Source: Anastrepha obliqua (lineage: Eukaryota > Arthropoda > Insecta > Diptera > Tephritidae). From it: 64,000 nucleotides of DNA. Below the pieces are notes generated by a model, which was given only the letters and a program-made list of their open reading frames with translations, was not told the origin of the DNA and did no database searches. The translations under genes and the position numbers were made by a program. Shown one piece after another: positions 22,696-33,837 of this stretch. Position 1 is the stretch's first letter, and the number at the start of each line of letters is the position of its first letter. Location: the NCBI RefSeq assembly GCF_027943255.1, contig NC_072896.1:7998001-8062000 (forward strand), in the 5' to 3' direction.

Positions 22696-23970
22696 ATAGG
22701 ACTATGAATAAGTTCCTTGCGGTTTTACAACAGATGGCGTAACTTGATTATTATTCCATCGATCCACATTTCCAAACATTCATTGGAGAGCTACTGTCGT
22801 AAGGCACAAACGTCAGTATAAGTTTTTTATTTGAAGCGTAAACAACAATATTTTTACCACACTTGAAAATGTCGAATTTCGTGCCAAATAATGTGTTTTT
22901 GCGGGGAATTTTTTAATATGAAGAAAAAAGCAGCCGAAAGTCATCGTATCTTGGTGGAAGTTTATGGTGAGCATGCTCTAGCTGAGCGAACGTGCCAGAA
23001 GTGGTTTGCACGCTTTAAAAGTGGTGATTTTGGCTTGGAAGACGAAGAACGCGAGGGTGCGCCGCCAAAGTTCATGGATACCGAATTGGAGGAATTGCTC
23101 GATCAAGATCCGGCTCAAACGCAAGAAGAGGTTGCAAAAACTTTGGGAGTTGATCAATCAACCATTTCCAAACGTTTAAAAGCCATGGGAATGATCCGAA
23201 AGGTAGGCCATTGGGTGCCGTATGAATTGAAGCCAAGAGACGTTGAACGCCGTTTTATGGCATGCGAACAACTGCTTCAACGGCACAAAAGAAAGGGTTT
23301 TTTGCATCGAATTGTGACTGGCGATGAAAAGTGGGTCCATTACGACAATCCAAAACGTCGGGCAACGTATGGATACCCTGGCCATGCTTCAACATCGACG
23401 TCGGCGCAGAATATTCATGGCCTGAAGGTTATGCTGTGTATCTGGTGGGACCAGCTGGGTGTTGTGTATTATGAGCTACTGAAACCGAATGAAACGATTA
23501 CGGGGGATGTCTACCGACGACAATTGATGCGTTTGAGCCGAGCACTGCGAGAAAAACGGCCGCAATACGCCGATAGACACGACAAAGTTATTTTGCAACA
23601 TGACAATGCTCGGCCACATGTTGCACAAGTGGTCAAAACATACTTAGAAACGCTCAAATGGGATGTCCTACCCCACCCGCCGTATAGTCCAGACCTTGCG
23701 CCATCCGATTACTATCTCTTCCGATCGATGCAACATGGCCTGGCTGACCAGCACTTCCGTAATTACGATGAAGTCAAAAAATGGATCGATTCGTGGATTG
23801 CGGCAAAACCGACCGAATTTTTCACAAAGGGAATCCGTGAATTGCCAGAAAGATGGGAAAAAGTAGTGGTAAGCGATGGACAATACTTTGAATATTAAAT
23901 TTGTAACCATTTTACGTCAATAAAGTTTCAAATTTCGAAAAAAAACGCACGAACTTAACCATAGTCCTAT
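22696..23970 (+). mobile_element. Near-complete mariner nested in the Tc1-like element
   Basis: The TIRs ATAGGACTATGAATAAGTTC at 22696 and, inverted, ATAGGACTATGGTTAAGTTC ending at 23970 are flanked by TA (22694-22695 and 23971-23972). At 1275 bp it is full length for mariner. It interrupts a Tc1-like transposase and is therefore younger than it. Confidence 0.92.
22869..23898 (+). pseudogene. Mariner transposase, one N-terminal frameshift
   Basis: The family start is at 22869 (MSNFVPNNVFLRGI), but the frame shifts within a T-run near 22905-22912. The rest, FNMKKKAAESHRILVEVYG onward, is open to 23898, and a truncated frame of 335 codons begins at 22891. The WVPYEL linker motif is present. 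The DD34D triad is complete: TGDEKWVHYD, ILQHDNARPHVA, then YSPDLAPSDYYLF, with 34 residues between the second and third Asp. The terminus is DGQYFEY. It is broken only by the one frameshift and otherwise looks young. It belongs near the mauritiana/vertumnana lineages rather than irritans; I cannot settle the subfamily. Confidence 0.9.
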
Positions 23971-23972
23971 TA

Positions 23973-24396
23973 CGTCCGGCAGTTAATCATGGGGGGTGGC
24001 TCAGTAATGCTAAGGGGTTGTATGTCCGCTGCTGGTACTGGAAATTTGTGCTTCATTAACGGCAATACGGGCCACAAACAATACCCAACAATTATGAAAG
24101 ATAAATTGGTCCAAAGTGCTGAAAAATTGGGAATTAATTACGATTTCCAATACTATCAAGACAAAGATCCCAAGCATAAGCCACTTGATGTCCGTCTATG
24201 GCTTATGTACAATTGCCGTAAAGTACTTGAAACACTTCCACAATCTCCAGACTGAAAAAGTGTTATTATTAGAAACAAGAAACACCTAGAAGATGCTATT
24301 AAAGAGGAGTGGGGGAACATAGATCTTTTAACACGCAAGAAGCTGATCGAATCCATGCCAAGAAGACTGAATGCGTTGAGAAATATTGAAGGCTAA
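23973..24396 (+). pseudogene. Tc1-like transposase relic, part after the mariner
   Basis: The frame resumes with NHGGGSVMLRGCMSAAGTGN and reaches YYQDKDPKHKP (second catalytic Asp), then LPQSPD followed by a stop and a deletion that removes the usual NPIENLW block. The extreme C-terminus is recognisable: EDAIKEEWGNIDLLTRKKLI, then ESMPRRLNALRNIEG and a stop at 24394-24396. Together with 22520-22695 this is one dead Tc1 transposase gene. Confidence 0.8.
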
Positions 24397-24861
24397 ATGA
24401 TACTGTTTTTTCTTAAATATTATTTGCCTAACTCTACTTTATATAAATGTCCGAGTTCTTTTTTGTCATGCATTTTGCTAAGTTTTCATGTTTGTATTTT
24501 CTATGTACGAATGCGTTGAGGAAAATAAATGTGGCACACAAACGCATTTTAATATATATTTTTTGATTTAAAACCATCACTTTGGTGTCCGAGTTCTTTA
24601 TAGATCCACTGTATGAAGTGCATACTATAACAAAAACCACATAGCTCAACGTTTCAAACAATCCTAAAAACAACGCCTTCGAAAGTTACATTTAAGAGCG
24701 CAGATCCGTTAAGGTAAGTCCAGAAAAATATTGAGATAGACTTTGAGTGATAGCATTAGGCCCACAATTGCTGCTAGGGCGAAAAATTTTTAATGTCTTG
24801 GTTCCTGTTCTATTATCGTATGTAGAGTGCAATAATAACATAGTTGTTAGTGGACTCAACG

Positions 24862-25125
24862 ATGGGGCAAGAACAAAACAGAATAGCTGCGATACTGAAG
24901 TCGCTTCGCGCCGGGAAAAGCCCTGTTGAGATAATTGAGCGGTTTAACTATAAAACAAAAAAATTAGTTTATGATACTGCCAAACTGAGAAAGTGACTAC
25001 AAGGAATATCCATTCACAAGGCAAGGAAGGATCAGTTTTGAATCCACAGCGGGTTTTCCTACCATTTTTCGCCAGATTTGTGATCACCTGCAGACGCGGA
25101 TAGCAATCGCCTTGATTATTACGCG
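24862..25125 (+). pseudogene. Mariner/maT-type transposase relic
   Basis: The frame begins MGQEQNRIAAILKSLRAGKS followed by PVEIIERFNYKTKKLVYD, which reads as an HTH domain of an IS630/mariner-type transposase. Downstream, in another frame, NRLDYYACV resembles the NPLDYYVWG block around the third catalytic Asp. The middle is missing. Assignment to the maT or D37 group is tentative. Confidence 0.5.
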
Positions 25126-25194
25126 TGTGTCATCAGTCTCATGGACTCATCACGTTTCCAACAGTGAAGTTCTACACCTAATAAACCGGAGTAC

Positions 25195-25515
25195 GTAGCT
25201 TCTCACGACGGTGAAACGAAAGAAGAGAACTTACTTAGGGCATATTCTACGATCTCGCAGCCAATTAACATCCGGAAACGTAACCTAGAAGGAAGACGAA
25301 GTATAGGAAGAAAACGACGGTATCCGTAATATTATGCAACGGACAGGCAGCAGAAACATCGAAAAGTTGTGGAATGTGGAAAGCGACAGAGAAGCTTTTA
25401 ACGAAAACACCAACAATATTTTTTAGAAACTTTAAATTATAAGTTGTAACTAAATTGTAATGAAACTTGAATTGTACGCACGCTTATATTAGAAAACGAA
25501 CATTCAAATAAAGAA
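25195..25515 (+). pseudogene. RTE-like LINE C-terminal relic
   Basis: LLRAYSTISQPINIRKRNLEG and EGRRSIGRKRR, with a second frame giving YLGHILRSRSQL, match the post-RT tail (LGHI..R ... EGRRSxGRxR) of RTE-type LINEs. Several frameshifts are present. It ends near AATAAAGAAGAAGAAG. Confidence 0.55.
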
Positions 25516-25595
25516 GAAGAAGGTTATAGTTGAAGCAAAGATTAGTGTTCACCTTTATTCTTCTAAGGACAGATCGCAAGCACAGAAGTTGTGAC

Positions 25596-25899
25596 TTTTT
25601 TTTTTTTTTTTTTTTGTCGGGACAACTAGCAAGTGCAGCACTCAGACATTAATTGAGTCCATTGTACTACACTTGGATTCCCTTTTAATTTTCTTTAAAT
25701 CTACCCGATCTCCGAAGAAATCTGAGTAGATCTTGTGGTGCCAAGGAGCCAAGATGGTCGCTTCCATCAGTGCCAAAGACCTCAAACCTGATTCGAGCGA
25801 AGGCGGGGCAGACGCACAGGAAGTGGTCCGCCGTCTCATCCTCCTCTACACAAGCTGGGCAGAGTACACTGTCTGAGATGCCCAACCTTTCCATGTGCC
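25596..25899 (-). mobile_element. 5'-truncated LINE copy with 10-bp TSD
   Basis: The direct repeat AAGTTGTGAC flanks the copy at 25586-25595 and 25900-25909. On the minus strand it runs from a truncated ORF2 end (DSVLCPACVEEDETADHFLC, VCPAFARIRFEVFG, ending RFLRRSGRFKEN) through a 3' UTR to a 20-base poly(A). The Cys-His cluster is the usual C-terminal zinc-like motif of Jockey/R1-type LINEs. At 304 bp it is dead on arrival, but the clean target duplication shows insertion by target-primed reverse transcription. Same family as 6699-6891. Confidence 0.88.
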
Positions 25900-25909
25900 A
25901 AGTTGTGAC

Positions 25910-28014
25910 TACAATGAATAAAGAAGAGCTGGTTCGTGTAAGTAGGCACCTCAAGTCCTCGCAGCAGCAAGTTAATGCAGGTAATGGAGTTTATATTGAA
26001 GAAGTTTCAATCGTGAAATGCGTAAACTGGTATACAAAAGATCTTTTAGGTCGAAGAGCCCGCCAATGGGCACACTACAGATACTAAATTATTGTTAAGC
26101 GTACTTCACTCAAATTGTACTGAGGTGTGGGGAAATAGATTTATTTTTGAGTGCATATCTATTATTCTTATTTTTGAGTTGAATATTTCGAATTCAAATC
26201 GACGACCCTGTCATTGATGTCACTACAAATGAGTTGCTTAGCGAAAGCTTACTTCTAAGAACCATTTGCCCACAATTCAAATTTATTTGTTTTAAAACTA
26301 TTTGTGTTGGAAGACTAGTAAATATACATATTACACAGATTTTGATCTTAATTTTTTGCAGGCAACCACTTGACAATAGTTTGCACATCAGAAAACAGAA
26401 AAAATGCCATACAAATTATGAGCTAATTCTGCAGTCATTACAAATGATCTCATCTCCCAACTAATTTGCAATGTGTAGATATGTATGACTTCAGTTTTTA
26501 TGTCGCAGACGATTTAATTCAATTCGCTAAGTTTGAAATTTCAAAACTTTGAAATTTCCACTTGAACAGACACTTGACGGAACGAAACGTTCAAACACCC
26601 AGGCACACACCCAGCACTAAAAGCCAAGTGTACTCGTAGTAGGTGCGCGCAGGCGTCTAAGCACTACGCTTAGCAAGGCGCAAGAAATGCTGCGCGATCA
26701 TTTTTTACTATAATACATACAAACATACAGACCTCGTGCGTATGGCTGTATACATACACACACATAGTATGTAATTACGATCATTTGCCAATTAAATGAA
26801 ATTAACTCATTACGATGACTTCACCCGGCGCATCAAAGGCGCGCAGGCAGAGAGCCCCAGTCAAGCTGCTTGTGCCAATGTACGCTTAAGTGTGCAATTG
26901 AAATTTTAGAGCAATAAAAAATGTAACTTTTACTACTTTTTAAATTCGCCATAGTTGGTAAGTGAAGTAAATTGGAAGAAAAGTAATTAAAATAATTCTT
27001 AAATGTTGAGTTAATTGAAAAATTGCAAACCTACTAAAGTGATTATCGGAAGCGCAGCTTCAAAGAAATACTTTCGCACACACCCATACTCGTACAAACA
27101 CAGCTCAGCCAATTCGCAACAGTGAGCTCATCACTCAACATTGAAGCTCAGTTCGACAATGTAATGCTCGTTCACGAGAGGTGAACGCACAGTGGTTAAA
27201 GCGGAAAATAATTTCAAAGTTATGTGAGTGATTAAATGATTGTATGCGCTTTATGGCCACTCACTCGCAGGTATTTGAAAGCGATCGTTCGTGGTGAAGA
27301 AATTGATTTGAAATTATGCGCGATCGATGAACAGCGGCTTCCACATGTATGATGATCGAGTGCGATCGCTGCAAGAGCAGCAGTGAAAACTTGCGCGAAT
27401 AATAGCGAAAATGTATGCAAAAAATTCAGCGTTGCGCGCCTGTGTGCACATTGCAGCTCAATGACGACTCAGCTGCTGCTGACAGCGCTTGAAGAATGCA
27501 ACAGTGTTGCGTGCGACTGAAGTCATCGAGAAGGTGGAAAAAAAAGATTTCAATACAAAGACACCGAAATTTGTTATTGTATTTTGTTGTGCTGCAAAAA
27601 ATGCACCGCAAAAGTTGGGTCATCACAGTCACGCATGCTTCATCGATTTGGGTGAAATTCGACATTAGAAATGGCATAGAAATGACGGCGATTGTCGGCA
27701 TAATGGAGCTATAAAAAGTGCGTCACCAAAGAGATCAGAGGGAATTGCAAATGAAAAGCTAATAAAAATCGTCAATGGAAATAAAATGCATTTGAGGCAG
27801 ATCAAATAAATTTCGCCGTCATGAAAATTTGTAGTACAGATACACACACACGCGCATACGCAAAATGCGAAATTAAGATAATAAAGAAAATTGCGGCAAT
27901 GCAGATCTGCAACGCTGAGCAACTAAATTTTTTTCAAGTTGCCTTGCATATGAGTGCACCTACGTGCATGCATACATACATATATTTTTATTTTGTGGTG
28001 CCATGCGGTCTGTA
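25910..28014. other. Non-coding span; possible host 5' region
   Basis: No coding gene was recognised. The part from about 26560 to 27950 is less A/T-rich and free of recognisable TEs. It contains two weak core-promoter-like combinations (27148-27182 and 27710-27740). If a host gene starts in this window, this is the most likely place, but no exon can be supported. Confidence 0.35.
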
Positions 28015-28647
28015 ACGGGTGTTTTTTTAGCTACGTGGGAAATGTCGATGTTGATAACTATGGTGTGACAGCTGAGAATGACAAACTGTGTTGACACTTC
28101 TGTTCAGTAAAGTTTGGCAACTCACCATGAAAAGTTTAACGCCAAAACAATGCTTCCAAATTGTGGAGATTTACTTTGAAAAAACAGAAAAAAAACTTGC
28201 TCGCGAAATTCAGGCAGCACTTCGCCCATTTTATGCTGGCGGCATCATCGTTCCTTACTTCTTTCGAAATGAGGATAGAGCTGACGTTACAATCAAAAGC
28301 GAGCGCTATCGAGCCATCCTGACTGAATTTTTCTTTCTAAAAATTAATCAACTAAACATCGTCGACCTTTGATTCCAACAACAAAACGGCGCTACTTGCC
28401 GTTCAGCGTCCTTAGCAATCGATTTAATATATTGCAACATTCAAGCCACCATTGACGCTTCGTTGAAAGAAGTACTCAAAAATTGGACTGATTGGACCAT
28501 TTGACACAAACCCGCGGCGGACATATGCCGGATATCAAATTCAAAAACTAAATACCATCAACTTATGTATCAGCTTATAAAAATGCATTCTAAAAAAAAA
28601 TCTCTGTTTTGTATTTCAAGTTCTCAAAGCTCTTAAAAAATCACCCG
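28015..28647 (+). mobile_element. Rosa-like mariner, heavily deleted
   Basis: The left end ACGGGTGTTTTTTTAGCTAC follows TA (28013-28014). The right end, inverted, reads ACGGGTGATTTTTTAAGAGC and ends at 28647 without a preserved TA. At 633 bp it is about half length. Confidence 0.7.
28127..28551 (+). pseudogene. Rosa-like mariner transposase relic
   Basis: The ATG at 28127 starts MKSLTPKQCFQIVEIYFEK. The frame then jumps (internal deletion) to AGGIIVPYFFRNEDRADVTI and on to NIVDL, where the usual Trp codon is TGA. The next block reads FQQQNGATCRS instead of QQDGATCHT, so the second catalytic Asp is lost. A remnant C-terminus follows (LKNWTD, then TRGGHMPDIKFK). The first Asp region is deleted. 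It is non-functional. Confidence 0.75.
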
Positions 28648-28914
28648 TTGAATACATTCATAAGCACATTTGATTTACTGCAGCATTCGCTTGCACTCGA
28701 AATTGCTTCATTTCGATTGGAAATTTCTCCCTCAAAGTATTTTATTGTTATTACTTTCTTTCTTTCAGCAGCGGTTTTTATTTTGGAGTATGAATTTTAT
28801 GACTATAAGGCAAAGGGTCGGAATATGAATAATATGACTGACTATAAGACACAGTTGAAGAGCCAATTTTAAACAAATGGACAAGTTTATTTTCCAATAA
28901 TATTTCTTAAAGCG

Positions 28915-29283
28915 TTCCAGCCCTCCCAGTTTCTGTCACTGCCCGAGATTGGCCTTAACCGTCAACCACCTACTTGACGAATGTCCACACTTCGCAGCAA
29001 TAAGGAAAAATATCTTCGATAGCCAAATCCCTTCTTCGCTATTAAATACTACTTCTCCAGAAAACATATTAAAAGTATCGGAAAACTTATTACGAACAGG
29101 ATTAAACCCCTTAATTTGATATGGACAACCACAGCTTAAAGCTAATTTCATCAAACCCTCACTCTTACGTTTAAGTCTTAATTAAATTATTCCTCTTTAT
29201 CCCCTGGCAGCCAGTGCTCCTTATTTCGTGTAAAAATAATTTATTGTTTTTCCTCGTTATAAATAAAAAAAATAAATAAATAT
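28915..29283 (+). pseudogene. I/R1-like LINE 3' end relic
   Basis: PRLALTVNHLLDECPHFAAI, then RKNIFDSQIPSS and NILKVSENLLRTGLNPLI, has the HLLxECPxF...R pattern of a LINE ORF2 C-terminus. A 3' UTR and a terminal AATAAATAAA-type tail follow. The upstream Cys residues are degraded. The clade (I or Loner-like) is a guess from the peptide and the TAA-rich tail. Confidence 0.6.
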
Positions 29284-29742
29284 TTCTTAATAGCAAAACA
29301 TTCCGACTAGCAAATATTTAATTAAAATTAATAAACACAAAATTTGGTTTAAGTTAAAAATTAGTTTTAAAAACTGCCTCATCAGTCCAGCAATTCAAAG
29401 AAAATCGAAACAATGCCAGTAGTGGCGAGTAAACGTGCAACTGTCCACGAATGCAGCCGTGGCATGCGACCTCTCAGCCAGTAGATACAAAATTTGCTAT
29501 AACTCATGCCCGTAGCGGCAAAGCTGCGCTTCTCCTTTGTTTTTGCTTCATTTATTTATTTTTCATGTTTATTTGCATGGGTGACCAGATCGGTTTGCAT
29601 AAAGGCTTTCGTACAATTCTACAATTTCACTTGAGACAAATGAGATTAATGAAATAAATAAAATAAATGCACGAAATTATAATTAACTAAACAAAAATAG
29701 TTTATTTTCTTCTAATAACAAGAATTTATAAATAAATACGGG
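29284..29742. other. Non-coding span
   Basis: No gene was recognised; A/T-rich with one short frame lacking motifs. Confidence 0.45.
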
Positions 29743-29890
29743 TGGTCGTCGCGGTAGCCGAATAGGTTTGTGCGTGACGGGGTTTGGAAACCACAGTAGG
29801 CATGAAGCATCAAAAGACTACTCATGAAAAGCCAACTGCCCCACGGAGGCGGCATAAAATTGTAGGTCCCTCACGCAAAAACATTTTTCA
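29743..29890 (+). repeat. tRNA-headed SINE, second type
   Basis: GGTCGTCGCGGTAGCCGAAT followed by AGGTTTGTGCG is a tRNA(Ser/Leu)-like head with an A-box-like TAGCCGAATAGG. The body (AAGCCAACTGCCCCACGGAG) differs from that of the other SINE family in this window. The B box is degraded. Confidence 0.6.
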
Positions 29891-30155
29891 ATGCAATAAA
29901 TCTATTCACAAATAAAAAAAAAAAAATACTAGAAAAAACATAATCTAAAATGTAATATACTATTTTCAAAACTTGAAAACGTATATACTAGGTTGCTCAA
30001 TAAGTTTTGCGGTGCGATAAGAGAGGGCGTTGCTACTAGCCAACATTTTTTTGTGCTGTGTTGATACACTCTTCATAGGAAATTTCATTCCAATCTGTCA
30101 ATTCATTCTTTGCGTACAAGCCATTTAGTATCAATATGCCACAGTATTTTCTACA

Positions 30156-30497
30156 ATGGAAAAAATCAAGTTTCGAGCAGTGATTTAATTTTTATTTTTG
30201 GAAGATTTACAAGCAAAAGAAATTTATGAACGAATGTTGAAAGCGGATAAGCACTTTTCACAATCGATTAGTAGAGTAGAAAGATGGTTTGCTGAATTTA
30301 AACCTGGTCGTTCAAACCATGAAGACGATCCACGCCAAGGACGTTCAAAAACAGCCACAATACCAGAAATCGTAGAAAAAATACAGGATATTGTATTGCA
30401 AAATCGTCAACTGACTGAAAGAAATCTAGTAGAAGCCCTAGGCATCTGATTGGGTAGGGTGAGCAATATTTTGACTGAAGTATTGGGTTTCAGAAAG
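30156..30497 (+). pseudogene. Mellifera-type mariner transposase, 5' part
   Basis: The ATG at 30156 gives MEKIKFRAVI, then a stop in the first helix. The rest of the DNA-binding domain is clear: ERMLKADKHFSQSISRVERW, FAEFKPGRSN, EIVEKIQDIVLQNRQLTERN, LVEALGI, a TGA, then GRVSNILTEVLGFRK. The frame is cut after GFRK by the LINE insertion. The MEKI start and this linker order point to the mellifera/capitata group. Confidence 0.8.
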
Positions 30498-31044
30498 GTT
30501 AGGTTAGGTTAGCCTGGTTGGCATTAAGCCACGCATAGATCTGTTGGTCCCTAGCGATACCAGATGGAGACCGACCTCTATGAATTGTGAAAGTAGACAT
30601 AATGTAGGATGCCAACACTTTTGCCGAATCCAAGCAGAGCTGGGAGATCCGCTTTTGAGACGTCCCCCAGGCCCTCGAACAGTGCGGCTCCCAGGCATTT
30701 TAAACGCGTTTTTAATAATGCCGGAAAAACGCACAGAAGGTGTTCTAAAGTTTCCTCAACATCCTCTCTGCATATCCTCTATTTGTCCGTGTTAGCAATA
30801 CCTATCTTGTACGGGTGTGCAGCCAATAGATTATGACCTGTTAGCATACTTATGATAGTTCAGAAGTCCTTTCACGAGAGCGTAAGTACGAATTGAGTAA
30901 GTTTTTTATCGTTAGCTCTACACATAACTTTTGTTGTTTTGCATGTGGGCAAATTAGTCCACCTAGCTTCCACTCGCTTTTTCATGTAGTCATCCATTTC
31001 GGTTTATATTGTATTTAGCGGTTTTAGTATGTCGTTCTCCGGGA
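30498..31044 (-). mobile_element. 5'-truncated LINE copy with 9-bp TSD, inside a mariner
   Basis: TTCAGAAAG is duplicated at 30489-30497 and 31045-31053. On the minus strand the ORF2 C-terminus reads MLTGHNLLAAHPYKIGIANT, a stop, then EDVEETLEHLLCVFPAL (LOA/R1/Jockey-type H...C cluster). The 3' end is a tandem of CTAAC (GGTTAGGTTAGGTTAG on the plus strand). The 3' tail resembles that of the LOA element ending at 45826. At 547 bp it is inactive. Confidence 0.85.
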
Positions 31045-31692
31045 TTCAGAAAGCTGTGTGCACAATGGGTGCCGCGTTCGCTAACAATGAAACAAAAAAC
31101 CCACTCGAATGCGACTTTCTCAGCACCATTTGGAGCGTTTTGGAAAGGATAAAGTGGATATTGTGCATTCATTCATCACTATGGATAAGACTTGCGTCTA
31201 TCACCATTGTCCTAAATCAAATCAAGAGGCTAAAGAACGGTGCGAACCTGGTTCTTTGGCTCCGAAAGGATTTCGTATCCAGGAATCGATCAAGAAAGTT
31301 AGTTTTTTGGGATGGGAAAGAAATTTTGCTTGCGTATGACTAGCATACTGGTAAAGCAATGAATTGTGTATGTTATTGTAACGTTTTAGCCCTGTTTGCA
31401 AATGAAAACAATTATTCTTCATCAGACCAAGAGCCTTTTGACAAAGGCTAAAATCCATGTATTAAAGTTCGAATTATTGGAGGATCCAGATTTGGTCCCA
31501 AGCGCCTACCATCTGTTTCCAGACCCAAAAAAAATGCATGCATAGAAAGCGTTTTTCATCAAATGATGGGATCATAATAGCTGTTGGAGCGTATTTTGGA
31601 GCCCTTCAAGATTCTTACTTCAGGGATGGAATTCATAAATGGAAATCTCGTTGCAACCAGTGTATTGATGTTCAGAGAACTATATTGAATAA
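31045..31692 (+). pseudogene. Mellifera-type mariner transposase, 3' part
   Basis: The frame resumes exactly after the LINE: FRKLCAQWVPRSL holds the WVPRxL linker motif. Next comes FITMDKTCVYHHCPKSNQEA, around the first catalytic Asp (usually MDETW). A middle section is lost, including the second Asp. LEDPDLVPSAYHLFPDPKK corresponds to SPDLAPSDYxLF with the third Asp changed to Ala. The end NYIE and stop at 31690-31692 match the family C-terminus. There are several stops; it is long dead. Confidence 0.78.
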
Positions 31693-31762
31693 TAAAGTGT
31701 ATTTCAAACCATACAATTTTGTTTTTCTTATCCAACCGCAAAACTTATTGAACAACCTAGTA

Positions 31763-33837
31763 TTTATTTTACCGAAAAGGCTCTCAACTGAAATGAATCT
31801 GGTTTCAAAGATAATTATTTATCAACTTTTGCGTTACTTTTTTTAGTTTGTCATAAAATCCGCTTTGCTTGGAATTCTTATTGCAACTGGTGAAACTCAT
31901 AGGCTTTATACCGATTCTTCTCTCAGGAAATATAGTGGAGAAAGCAGTCGATTGAAAAACTGCTTTAAATTGCATTCAATACTTTTTCCAGTTAAACAAA
32001 AAAAAAGAAACCAAATCAAGCAACGACTGTCATGCAATTTTAATTAGAAAAAAGTAAAAGCCCAATAACGTCAAAGTAATTTTACAGATGAACATACATA
32101 CATAAAATACATCCATACATACATATGTACGCATGGAAAAACTCCAATAGAGGAAAGCGCAAAAAGAGTGAATCCTATCAACAGCACAGCAAAAACGTAT
32201 GCAAAAGCGACAACAACAATAGCGAAATTCTCTTTTTCTCATTAAAAAGCAATTTGCTTGTATTGTTATTTATTTCTCTTTTTTTGTTTTTTACCAATAT
32301 TGTACTACGCCAACTCACTATTAGTATTTTCTTCTTCATTACGAACGCTTTAATTTCTTCTCTCATCCGGCCGTATTGAGACGAGGCAAAGTCACGTCAA
32401 TTGTTTGAGGGCTTCGTTGCACACACATACATATGTACTATACTTTGTATACATACAAATGTAGGCATGCATTTACTATGCATATATGCACATACACATA
32501 TATATGTATGTGTATAAAATTTAGCGCGACGAATTGATTGGCAACAGTTGCATCAAATGCAATGGGCAATTTGACGCTTTCTTCGTTTCGTTGCAATAAA
32601 TATTTCAGCATGTGTGCATGTATGTGTGTATTTTGTGTGTGAGTACTGTTGTAGGTCATAAGGGAAAACGCTTTAAAATTGTATGATTTGAGTGAATAGA
32701 GAGTGAATAATTTCAGATTTAAGTGCAGCGATTTTTTATTTATTTATTTATTTAAGAAATTAAGCTGTGCCCGTAAGATTGTTTATTCTTTTTTTCAATA
32801 AAGAGGTTTTTAAACTTATACATTTGTAAACGTTTTAAGTTCGTGTATTACGTGAAATGGCTGCCAAACTTCATATAACTTGCATTGCAGTGAAGTTTGC
32901 ATGAAATTTCATATGTAACTCACGGTAAATTAGTGCTCAGTTCACGCCGTAAAAGCACCGCATGCTAGCAACATGATGCCAGCAACATGTTTTCACACCT
33001 ATTTAAAAAGCATATTCATTTAAAATTGAACGAAGAATTCTAATACTCCACGATATGGCCTTTTTAAGCGAAACGTCTTCGCAAAGAGTGTAAATAATGT
33101 TTATATAAATTTAATAATGTTTATATTAATTTATATTTAATCAAAAATATTTCAGAAAAAAATTAAAAATTATTTTTAAGTAAAAAGAAATCATGACAAA
33201 TTTAAGGCACACAAGGATTAGGATCCATACCTAAATAAATGCGTTGGGCGTTGCGGCTGTCAGTCTCTCTTCGTCTGTCATACACACTGCATATACAAAT
33301 TTGATGCGCTAGAGATGAATAAGCATAGCGAAACACTCGGCACGCTAATTTAGGATGGATATACGGTGTATAAAATATTTTAAGGGCGTTAAGAGAAAAG
33401 CGGCGGAAAAAAGCAGTTTTTCGAAATTTTTTCCAGCGATGCTTTGAATAAAGCAAAATTCCGCACAAGGTACTTTATTAAATATTTTATAAACTGTAAA
33501 AACACTGTAATAAATTTTAAAATTTTATACTTTTTTTTTTGTTTCTTTTTTTAAGTAATATGAAAGAAAATTGTGTTTTTCCTCGACGATGCCCTCTACG
33601 AAAGGCGATGAGGGCAAACCACATCTTGTACGTAGAATTTTGTCTATTCATCGACTTGTTTCCAAAAATTTTTCAAAAAATGGTAATATACAGAATTCCA
33701 TCAAGATTATAATGGAAAATATAGAGTTAGTTTAAATTCCAGCGCAATTTGTTTGAAGTTATCAGTGCATTCAACTTAAAAAAATGTTTTCGGTTCGGTA
33801 AAAGGTTCGAGCAAGAGAGAAACAAAAAACCGATATC
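31763..33837. other. Non-coding span with ATGT/ACAT microsatellites
   Basis: No gene was recognised. Microsatellites lie near 32090-32130 and 32440-32515. A (TTTA)n run lies near 32730-32755. The remainder is A/T-rich. Confidence 0.45.

Larger units (their letters stand above)
22475..24611 (+). mobile_element. Tc1-like element, split by a mariner
   Basis: The TIRs are CAGTGGCTCAATAAAGAACT at 22475 and, inverted, CAGTGGATCTATAAAGAACT at 24611, each beside TA. CAGTG ends are typical of Tc1 elements. Without the inserted mariner (22696-23970) and its TA duplication, the element would be about 0.86 kb, so it is itself internally deleted. Confidence 0.85.
29988..31760 (+). mobile_element. Mellifera-type mariner containing a LINE insertion
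   Basis: The TIRs CTAGGTTGCTCAATAAGTTT at 29988 and, inverted, CTAGGTTGTTCAATAAGTTT ending at 31760 are flanked by TA. Subtracting the 547-bp LINE and its 9-bp duplication leaves about 1.22 kb, a nearly full-length mariner. Confidence 0.88.

Noticed and set aside
25720..26090. Plus-strand frame 25770-26087
   Set aside because: Its first part is antisense to the truncated LINE ORF2; the remainder has no motif.
30498..30515. Possible TTAGG telomeric repeat
   Set aside because: It is only three units and lies at the 3' end of a LINE copy bounded by target duplications.
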